Shown piece by piece: positions 7,337-12,567 of a stretch of DNA of 12,567 nucleotides. The notes under the pieces were generated by a model. It made no database searches. It saw only the letters and a list, made by a program, of their open reading frames with translations, and was not told the origin of the DNA. Both the position numbers and the translations under genes were made by a program. This DNA comes from an uncultured Lachnobacterium sp. (GTDB lineage Bacteria > Bacillota > Clostridia > Lachnospirales > Lachnospiraceae), in assembly GCA_900548765.1 (NCBI GenBank), contig URLU01000051.1, forward strand, positions 1-12,567. The letters run 5' to 3'. Within the stretch, counting starts at the first letter, position 1. Every line of letters begins with the position of its first letter.

Positions 7337-7354
7337 GTCTGTTTGTTTATTTAA
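7326..7354 (-). promoter_or_regulatory. Weak promoter candidate for the U32-SEDS-PBP unit
   Basis: After the zapA terminator the downstream genes need a promoter. In the minus-strand gap the best pair I find is TTAAAT (7349-7354) and TAATAT (7326-7331), 17 bases apart. Both boxes are poor matches (3/6 and 4/6), and the region is so AT-rich that alternatives exist. The -35 box touches the T run of the terminator. Confidence 0.3.
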
Positions 7355-7355
7355 G

Positions 7356-7390
7356 AAAAAAGAGACAGAAAGCAATTCTCCGTCTCCTTT
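7356..7390 (-). terminator. zapA: Intrinsic terminator after zapA
   Basis: On the minus strand a stem built on GAGAC/GTCTC (7382-7386 with 7362-7366) extends inward through GGAGA/TTTCT with two G-U pairs, and outward through AAAG/TTTT. It is followed by six Ts (7356-7361). It begins 14 bases after the zapA stop and separates zapA from the U32 gene. Confidence 0.88.
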
Positions 7391-7403
7391 GATTTATGTA
7401 GGT

Positions 7404-7832
7404 TTATTTCTTTTTTGCCTTTCCATCCAGCAGATTCTCTTCCAGGGTGGCTTCTAAACGGGCTTTATTTAATAACAACTCTCTGTTTTCTGCCTCAAGC
7501 TCCTTCATTGTGGACTCTGCCGTCTCTGTCTTAATCTGATTAGAGATTAAATCATGTTTAAGGTCATAAATTTCCTTGTCCTTAAGCTCAATATCTCTCT
7601 CAAGCTTTTCTACCTGAGCCTTTGCCTTAAAGTAATCATCAGCTATGTTAAGCTGGATTAATGTACTCTTCATATTGAGAGGAAGATGCCTGTAATCTTC
7701 TAATGTATCGTATTCTGTTATCTTTCCATTAATATATGCCGCAACCTTTTGCAGATATTCCTCTCCTTCATATCCGCTTAAGGTATAAACCTTACCATCT
7801 ATTACAACTTCCGCACTTGTTTTGGCAGACAT
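7404..7832 (-). CDS. zapA: Cell division protein ZapA
   Basis: The 142-residue protein starts with a ZapA domain (VVIDGKVYTLSGYEGEEYLQKVAAYINGKI, about 9-38). LNIADDYFKAKAQVEKLE (about 61-78) leads into a long charged coiled coil (about 69-136) and a lysine-rich end (GKAKKK). ZapA binds FtsZ in the cytoplasm and bundles filaments in the division ring. Bacillus ZapA is about 85 residues; this longer form with an extended C-terminal coil is common in Clostridia. The start has GGAGG 7 bases upstream. Unlike its neighbours the gene stands alone, with a promoter in front and a terminator behind, so its level is probably set separately from ruvAB and the U32 unit. Confidence 0.92.
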   Translation of the reverse strand: MSAKTSAEVVIDGKVYTLSGYEGEEYLQKVAAYINGKITEYDTLEDYRHLPLNMKSTLIQLNIADDYFKAKAQVEKLERDIELKDKEIYDLKHDLISNQIKTETAESTMKELEAENRELLLNKARLEATLEENLLDGKAKKK

Positions 7833-7866
7833 ATCGTATCCTCCATGCTGTTTTCTACAATATATA

Positions 7867-7891
7867 GTATATTATACACTCTATAATATAC
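7867..7891. repeat. Perfect 10-bp inverted repeat over the zapA promoter
   Basis: GTATATTATA (7867-7876) and TATAATATAC (7882-7891) are exact reverse complements around the 5-base spacer CACTC. Each arm contains TATAAT, one on each strand; the minus-strand copy is the likely -10 box of zapA. There is no following T run, so it is not a typical terminator for ruvB. An operator or an RNA hairpin are the options. Confidence 0.6.
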
Positions 7892-7900
7892 AAAAGGCAA
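7871..7900 (-). promoter_or_regulatory. zapA: Sigma-A-type promoter for zapA
   Basis: On the minus strand TTGCCT (7895-7900) and a perfect TATAAT (7871-7876) are separated by 18 bases. They lie in the 74-base gap between the ruvB stop and the zapA start, about 40 bases before the ATG. The -10 box is inside the inverted repeat at 7867-7891, so a bound factor could block RNA polymerase. Confidence 0.7.
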
Positions 7901-7906
7901 TACCGT

Positions 7907-8902
7907 TTATTCTCTTTTAATTCCAAAATGCTCAAAGGCAAAATCGGTTGCCACTCTTCCCTTAGGTGTCCTGTTTATAAAGCCATTCTTGACCAGATAT
8001 GGCTCGTAAACATCTTCGATTGTACCAGAGTCTTCTCCGATTGATGCTGCCAGGGTATCAAGTCCCACAGGACCACCACCAAATTTTTCTATTATTGTAA
8101 GCAGAATCTGTCTGTCACTCTGATCCAGACCGAATTTATCGACTTCCATCAAATCAAGGGCGAGGGAAGCCACCTCATAGGTGATTTTACCATCGTACTT
8201 GACCTGGGCAAAATCCCTGACTCTCTTTAAGAGACGATTGGCAAGACGAGGTGTGCCTCTTGACCTGCGCGCCATCTCATAGGCACCCTTATCATCTATT
8301 GATACATTAAGCACCTTAGATGAATTGATTATAATACTCTTTAACTCATCCACAGTGTAAAAATCCATATGGTTGACCACACCAAACCTGTCACGCAGAG
8401 GTGCTGACAGCATGCCAGCTCTGGTTGTGGCACCTACCAGTGTGAATTTTGGCAGATTAAGTCTTATAGACCTTGCTGACTCCCCCTTGCCAATCATCAC
8501 GTCAATGGCATAGTCCTCCATGGCAGGATAAAGCACCTCCTCAACCTGACGGTTTAAGCGGTGGATTTCGTCCACAAAGAGGATATCTCCCTCCTGTAAG
8601 CCATTAAGTATGGCTGCCATCTCTCCCGGCTTTGCTATGGCAGGACCAGACGTGATTTTGACATGGGTTCCCATCTCGTTTGCAATAATTCCTGCAAGAG
8701 TTGTTTTGCCCAGTCCCGGAGGTCCGTAAAAAAGCACATGGTCTAATGCCTCGCCTCTTGCTTTTGCCGCCTCTATAAAAATCTTGAGATTGTCCTTAAT
8801 TTTCTCCTGACCTATATAATCATCAAGGGTCTGAGGGCGCAGATTTGATTCAATTTTTATATCTTCTTCCTGTAATTGTGTGGAAATAGTTCTATTTTGC
8901 AT
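7907..8902 (-). CDS. ruvB: Holliday junction branch migration helicase RuvB
   Basis: The 331-residue AAA+ ATPase forms hexameric rings that, with RuvA, pull DNA through Holliday junctions during recombination and repair. The Walker A motif is GPPGLGKTT (60-68), the Walker B DEIH is at 111-114, sensor 1 is GATTRAG (157-163), and PLRDRFG (168-174) carries the arginine finger. The C-terminal part (about 245-331) is the winged-helix DNA-binding domain, with [17 protein letters not shown] and the conserved end [13 protein letters not shown]. The length is typical (about 330-345). It follows ruvA after 59 bases; GAGGA lies 9 bases before the ATG. No ruvC follows; the Firmicute resolvase is usually RecU elsewhere, or RuvC at another locus. 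Confidence 0.98.
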   Translation of the reverse strand: MQNRTISTQLQEEDIKIESNLRPQTLDDYIGQEKIKDNLKIFIEAAKARGEALDHVLFYGPPGLGKTTLAGIIANEMGTHVKITSGPAIAKPGEMAAILNGLQEGDILFVDEIHRLNRQVEEVLYPAMEDYAIDVMIGKGESARSIRLNLPKFTLVGATTRAGMLSAPLRDRFGVVNHMDFYTVDELKSIIINSSKVLNVSIDDKGAYEMARRSRGTPRLANRLLKRVRDFAQVKYDGKITYEVASLALDLMEVDKFGLDQSDRQILLTIIEKFGGGPVGLDTLAASIGEDSGTIEDVYEPYLVKNGFINRTPKGRVATDFAFEHFGIKRE

Positions 8903-8961
8903 ATTATTTTGTCCTCATACATAAAACCTGCCACCTTCGGCTTTTCCTGCATACTTTGACA

Positions 8962-9576
8962 TTAAAACAGAGACATATGTTTAAGAGCTGCCTTAAGCAC
9001 ATCCTCTACATCCATATCATCTGTTATCTCAACCTTGGAAACCGCCTTAAGACTCTCAGTTGATGAATAGCCCAGAGCATTAAGTGCCATAACTGCGTCG
9101 TTTTTAACCTGACTGTTAGAGCTGACATTTATCTTCTCATTTTCATGCTCAAGCTTCTTCTCAAAAGCATCCTCAAGGGACAGCTTATCCTTCAAATCTA
9201 TGATAACTCTCTGGGCTGTCTTTGAACCAATGCCCGGAGCCTTTGAAATCGCCTTTGAATCCCCTGACAATACTGCAAAGCGCAAATCATCAGAGCTTAA
9301 GGTAGACAGGACAGCCAGGCCTCCCTTTGGTCCGATACCGCTGACTGTAATTAGCAGCTTAAACATTTCCAGGTCATCCTTGGTGAGAAAGCCATATAGA
9401 ATCATGGCATCCTCCCTCATATAGAGATAGGTATGCACCTTGAGCATTTCGCCAATTCCCGGCAGATAGTTTAAAGACTGGGCTGGAATATAAATCATAT
9501 ACCCTATTCCCCCCACATCAATGACTATATGGTCTGTGTTTACTTCTGCAAGTTCACCCTTAATATAAGAATACAT
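8962..9576 (-). CDS. ruvA: Holliday junction DNA helicase subunit RuvA
   Basis: RuvA tetramers bind the four-way junction and load RuvB. The 204-residue protein has the N-terminal OB domain (MYSYIKGELAEVNTDHIVID, with VGGIGYMIYIP at about 21-31). Two helix-hairpin-helix motifs follow, VSGIGPKGG (78-86) and APGIGSKTA (113-121), then a flexible linker (about 133-155) and the RuvB-binding domain III (VMALNALGYSSTESLKAV, about 162-179). The length is normal. AGGAGG (9581-9586) lies 4 bases before the ATG and overlaps the stop codon of the Gx transporter gene (9585-9587), so translation is closely linked to the upstream gene. Confidence 0.98.
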   Translation of the reverse strand: MYSYIKGELAEVNTDHIVIDVGGIGYMIYIPAQSLNYLPGIGEMLKVHTYLYMREDAMILYGFLTKDDLEMFKLLITVSGIGPKGGLAVLSTLSSDDLRFAVLSGDSKAISKAPGIGSKTAQRVIIDLKDKLSLEDAFEKKLEHENEKINVSSNSQVKNDAVMALNALGYSSTESLKAVSKVEITDDMDVEDVLKAALKHMSLF

Positions 9577-9584
9577 TCTGCCTC

Positions 9585-10079
9585 CTATAACTTAAATCGG
9601 TTTCCTATTCTTAAGACTATTTCTCCGGCTAATAAGCCAATTAGAAAACCAGTAATAATTCCTGCTATTATAAGTACAGGAACATAAAAAAGAATATTAT
9701 AATTTTCAACTACAAGCGCAGCCACAATTAGCTGTCCTACATTATGGCTGATTCCACCGGCTGTGCTTATCGACAGGATTTTAAGCTTTCCAGTGTTTTT
9801 TAGTAAAAGCATTACTACAAAGCTTAAAATTCCTCCAGCCAGAGAATAGATAATGCTGAAAGCATTTCCAAACATAAAGCCAGCCAGAATTATCCTCAAA
9901 ACTGATATAAGGATTGCATCCTTAGCGCCAATTGTGTAGAGCATAAGAATAACAACAATATTTGTAAGGCCAAGCTTCACGCCCGGTATTCCAAAGGATA
10001 TAGGGATTAGTGACTCGACATAGCTGCACACAAGTGCCAATGCCAGAAAAACGCCCCAGTAAGCTATTTTGTTTTTCAT
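9585..10079 (-). CDS. Gx transporter family membrane protein (heptaprenyl diphosphate synthase component I-like)
   Basis: The 164-residue protein has five or six hydrophobic segments. It carries the family landmarks IPGVKLGLTNIVVILMLY (about 32-49), a glycine-rich FMFGNAFSIIYSLAGGILSF (about 69-88) and AGGISHNVGQLIVAA (about 107-121). Members were annotated as heptaprenyl diphosphate synthase component I, but the fold resembles ECF-type S components, and a transport role for an unknown substrate is now the usual label. It lies 14 bases after the NusG-II gene, a frequent partner, and just before ruvA. AGAGG is 6 bases before the ATG. The family is clear; the substrate is not. Confidence 0.9.
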   Translation of the reverse strand: MKNKIAYWGVFLALALVCSYVESLIPISFGIPGVKLGLTNIVVILMLYTIGAKDAILISVLRIILAGFMFGNAFSIIYSLAGGILSFVVMLLLKNTGKLKILSISTAGGISHNVGQLIVAALVVENYNILFYVPVLIIAGIITGFLIGLLAGEIVLRIGNRFKL

Positions 10080-10093
10080 ATTCTGCCTCTGAT

Positions 10094-10477
10094 TTATCTG
10101 GATATCACATCAATATCTGACTCATTCTTACTTGTGACAGTGACTGCCACCTTGTTAGGAAGACAAATTATTGATTCATTGTCCTTGGAGATAGTCTTCT
10201 GCTTTATGCACAGCTTATCTGGACAGGTTGCTTCCTCCATATGTGCCGAATCGTTTTCAATAATAAGCACATTTGTCACCTGACCAGAACTGTTTTTTAT
10301 CTCAATTCTTGCATCAGTATCAAGCGGATAGGTGCCATAAAGGGTACCATCTACAGAGATATTTACCACATCTCCATTGCTCGAAAAGAAAAATCTGAAT
10401 ATAAGATAAACAGCTATTGCAAGAATTATAATTACAGTAAGAAAAATTATATCGTTTTTTCCTGCCCGTTTAGTCAT
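10094..10477 (-). CDS. NusG domain II-containing membrane-anchored protein
   Basis: The 127-residue protein has a short basic N-terminus, one membrane segment (about 9-31) and an extracellular domain of about 90 residues related to NusG domain II. It is not the transcription factor NusG: it lacks the NGN and KOW parts and is secreted or anchored. The conserved CPDKLC (85-90) and C105 (IICLPNK) may form a redox or metal site. It overlaps the miaB 3' end by 8 bases (ATGACTAA), so its translation is coupled, and it is followed by the Gx transporter gene. This pair recurs in anaerobic Firmicutes, often near redox or FMN-transfer genes; its function is unknown. Confidence 0.9.
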   Translation of the reverse strand: MTKRAGKNDIIFLTVIIILAIAVYLIFRFFFSSNGDVVNISVDGTLYGTYPLDTDARIEIKNSSGQVTNVLIIENDSAHMEEATCPDKLCIKQKTISKDNESIICLPNKVAVTVTSKNESDIDVISR

Positions 10478-11876
10478 TTACTATCTCACCTATATAATAA
10501 AAGCCCTTGCACTCATTAAGTCTAACATTATACAAGCCGCCAATCATATCCTTTGTTCCAGGAAAATGGACAACTGCATTATTGTCAAGGCGTCCTGTTA
10601 CATATTCCGGATTCTGCTCATCCATCTCTTCTGCTAACACCTGTCTTGTAAGTCCCTCAAGCTGCATAGCCTTTTCCGTAGAGATTGTCTGGACTTCCTT
10701 TAAGAGCCTGTCAAATCTCTCCTTAACCACATCCTCTGGAACCTGTCCCTCCATTGTTGCAGCAGGAGTTCCGGTTCTCTTTGAGTAGATGAAGGTAAAG
10801 GCACTGTCATATCTTACCTGCTTTACAACCTCCATTGTCTCTTCAAAGTCTTCCTCAGTCTCTCCCGGGAAGCCTACAATAATATCTGTTGTCAGTGCAA
10901 TATCAGGCACGGCCTCGCGAAGCTTTCTGACTTCCTCCAGATACTGTTCCTTATCGTAATGCCTGTTCATAATCTTTAGGATTCTTGAGCTTCCAGACTG
11001 AAGCGGCAGGTGAAAATGCCTGCAGACCTTATCGCACTCTCTCATAGCCTGAATCAAATCATCCGACAAGTCCTTTGGATGGGAAGTCATAAAACGGATT
11101 CGCTTTAAGCCCTCGATTTTATTGACCTCACGGAGCAAATCTGCAAAGGACATTGGATTGTCAAGTGTTTTTCCATATGAGTTAACATTTTGTCCCAGAA
11201 GCATAATCTCACATACTCCGTCTGCTACAAGCGACTCAATCTCCTTTATGATTTCACGAGGCTCCCTGCTTCGCTCACGTCCTCTCACATAAGGCACAAT
11301 ACAGTAACTGCAGAAGTTATTGCAGCCAAACATGATGTTTACTCCTGATTTAAAGGAGAATTTTCTCTTTACTGGTAAATCCTCTACAATTTTGTCTGTA
11401 TCCTTCCAGATGTCTACAATCATGGAATTAGACTCGAACATATTGCAGACCAGTTCTGCAAATTTATATATATTATGGGTACCAAAAATCAAGTCTACAA
11501 ATCTGTAGCTCTTCTGGATTTTTGATACAACAGTTTCCTCCTGCATCATGCAGCCACAGAGGGCAATCCTCATCTCCGGATTCTGCTTTTTGTATTTCTG
11601 TAAATAGCCAAGACGACCATACACCTTGTTATTTGCATTCTCTCTTACAGTACAGGTATTATATACAACAAAGTCTGCATGTTCGTCCTCGGACTCAACA
11701 TAGCCAATCTGCTCCAAAATACCCTCAAGTTTTTCTGAGTCACGAGCATTCATCTGGCAGCCAAAGGTTTTTACGTTATAAGTAAGCTTACGTCCTATTG
11801 CCTGTTCGCGTTCCTCTACAAACTTTCTTGCTTTCTCAATATATTCATACTGCTGTGTTGCTTCTAAATCTCTCAT
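10470..11876 (-). CDS. miaB: tRNA-2-methylthio-N6-dimethylallyladenosine synthase MiaB
   Basis: This radical SAM enzyme adds a methylthio group to i6A37 of tRNAs that read codons starting with U. The 468-residue protein has the N-terminal UPF0004 domain with cysteines at 40 (KTFGCQMN), 75 (NTCTVRENA) and 109 (CGCMMQEE) for one Fe-S cluster. The radical SAM motif is C185-x3-C189-x2-C192 (GCNNFCSYCIVPYVRGRERSR region). The C-terminal TRAM domain (about 405-465) binds RNA. The RENANNKVYGRL and GRERSREP segments fit MiaB rather than MtaB or RimO. An N-terminal extension of about 30 residues before the first conserved strand is usual in Clostridia. GAGG lies just upstream of the ATG, and proA ends 19 bases before it. 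Confidence 0.97.
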   Translation of the reverse strand: MRDLEATQQYEYIEKARKFVEEREQAIGRKLTYNVKTFGCQMNARDSEKLEGILEQIGYVESEDEHADFVVYNTCTVRENANNKVYGRLGYLQKYKKQNPEMRIALCGCMMQEETVVSKIQKSYRFVDLIFGTHNIYKFAELVCNMFESNSMIVDIWKDTDKIVEDLPVKRKFSFKSGVNIMFGCNNFCSYCIVPYVRGRERSREPREIIKEIESLVADGVCEIMLLGQNVNSYGKTLDNPMSFADLLREVNKIEGLKRIRFMTSHPKDLSDDLIQAMRECDKVCRHFHLPLQSGSSRILKIMNRHYDKEQYLEEVRKLREAVPDIALTTDIIVGFPGETEEDFEETMEVVKQVRYDSAFTFIYSKRTGTPAATMEGQVPEDVVKERFDRLLKEVQTISTEKAMQLEGLTRQVLAEEMDEQNPEYVTGRLDNNAVVHFPGTKDMIGGLYNVRLNECKGFYYIGEIVND

Positions 11877-11895
11877 ATTTTCCTCTTACTATTAT

Positions 11896-12567
11896 TTATT
11901 TTCTAATCTGGCCGCTGCCATATATTGTATATTTGTAGCTTGTCAGTGCCTCAAGTCCCATAGGACCTCTGGCATGAAGCTTCTGTGTGCTTATTCCAAT
12001 CTCAGCACCAAATCCGAATTCGTTTCCATCCGAGAAGCGTGTTGACGCATTCACATATACGCAGGCTGAGTCCACCTCATCTAAAAACTGCTGGGCAGCA
12101 TCATAATTTCTGGTAATGATTGCCTCTGAATGTGAAGTATTGTATTTGTTTATGTGGGCTATAGCCTCATCTATAGAATCCACCACCTTAAGAGATAAAA
12201 TGTAGTCTAAGTATTCCCTGCCCCAATCCTCTTCTACCGCCTCTACAGCATGCTTTTTGGACTTAAGCAGCTCCTTTGAGTATTCGTCACAACGGACCTC
12301 TACATTAAACTCTCTTAATGCCTTGTAGAGCTTTGGTATAAATTTGTCAGCGATATCCTTATGTACAACAACTGACTCGCAGGCATTGCATACGCTGATT
12401 CGCTGGGTCTTGGCATTGATGATGATATCAATTGCCATATCAAAGTCTGCGTCCTTGTCTACATATACATGACAGTTGCCGGTTCCGGTCTGAATTACAG
12501 GTATTGTAGAATTCATAACTACATTCTGGATAAGCCCTGCACCGCCTCTTGGAATCAGAAGGTCTAC
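11896..12567 (-). CDS. proA: Gamma-glutamyl phosphate reductase ProA (C-terminal part, cut by window edge)
   Basis: ProA reduces gamma-glutamyl phosphate to glutamate semialdehyde with NADPH, the second step of proline synthesis. The open frame runs to the window edge ([17 protein letters not shown] precedes the first visible Met), giving 223 codons of a protein that is usually about 415 residues. The first ATG at 12516 is internal, not the start. Conserved parts are [17 protein letters not shown], the catalytic Cys in SVCNACE (visible residue about 60), the [13 protein letters not shown] segment and the C-terminal [23 protein letters not shown] second Cys follows in CNAC, where many homologues have Leu or Ala. 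It ends 19 bases before miaB; proB may lie upstream outside the window. Confidence 0.96.
   Translation of the reverse strand, partial: VDLLIPRGGAGLIQNVVMNSTIPVIQTGTGNCHVYVDKDADFDMAIDIIINAKTQRISVCNACESVVVHKDIADKFIPKLYKALREFNVEVRCDEYSKELLKSKKHAVEAVEEDWGREYLDYILSLKVVDSIDEAIAHINKYNTSHSEAIITRNYDAAQQFLDEVDSACVYVNASTRFSDGNEFGFGAEIGISTQKLHARGPMGLEALTSYKYTIYGSGQIRK

Noticed and set aside
7882..7887. TATAAT on the plus strand as part of a divergent promoter
   Set aside because: There is no plus-strand gene downstream, and the match follows automatically from the inverted repeat.
8903..8961. Possible terminator between ruvA and ruvB
   Set aside because: The only pairing is a 3-bp GCC/GGC core with a poor stem and no clean T run, so ruvA and ruvB are more likely cotranscribed.
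1..12567. Search for defence, toxin-antitoxin, mobile or biosynthetic systems
   Set aside because: All long frames are accounted for by housekeeping families with consistent strand, spacing and composition; no transposase, integrase, repeat array or anomalous island is seen.

Overview
The window looks like a housekeeping stretch of a chromosome from a low-GC, spore-forming Clostridia member, most likely Lachnospiraceae. This rests on the AT-rich composition, strong AGGAGG-type ribosome binding sites, a GerW-type sporulation protein, the clostridial CxxC form of ribosomal protein L28, and the mix of families (NusG-II protein, Gx transporter, DUF2953, long ZapA). Thirteen complete genes and one gene cut by the right edge are on the minus strand. 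The only plus-strand gene is the last 13 codons of rpmB at the left edge. There are no mobile elements, CRISPR arrays, rRNA or tRNA genes.

In the direction of minus-strand transcription (right to left) the layout is as follows. (1) A tightly packed run of proA (partial), miaB, a NusG-II protein, a Gx transporter, ruvA and ruvB, with an 8-base overlap and short gaps; its promoter lies outside the window. (2) zapA, which stands alone between a good sigma-A-like promoter, overlapped by a perfect inverted repeat, and a strong intrinsic terminator. (3) A cell-wall block: a U32-family protein, a SEDS glycosyltransferase (FtsW/RodA/SpoVE) and a class B penicillin-binding protein. The U32 stop codon abuts the SEDS start codon, and the SEDS and PBP genes overlap by 38 bases. 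(4) A Nudix hydrolase, a 105-residue protein of unknown function, a DUF2953 membrane protein and GerW, led by a well-formed promoter and closed by an intrinsic terminator. (5) rpmB, arriving from the left on the plus strand with its own terminator. The two transcription units converge between 43 and 197.

The genes serve proline synthesis (proA), tRNA modification (miaB), Holliday-junction branch migration (ruvAB), division-ring assembly (zapA), probable RNA modification (U32), peptidoglycan polymerisation and crosslinking (the SEDS-PBP pair), and sporulation or germination (gerW, possibly DUF2953). I see no clear novel system such as defence or biosynthesis. The points most worth a second look are the NusG-II/Gx transporter pair inside a ruvAB operon, the unknown 105-residue protein, the DUF2953-GerW pair with a long acidic linker, and the symmetric element on the zapA promoter. 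No stretch without a gene exceeds 300 bases; the longest is 43-197 and holds two terminators.
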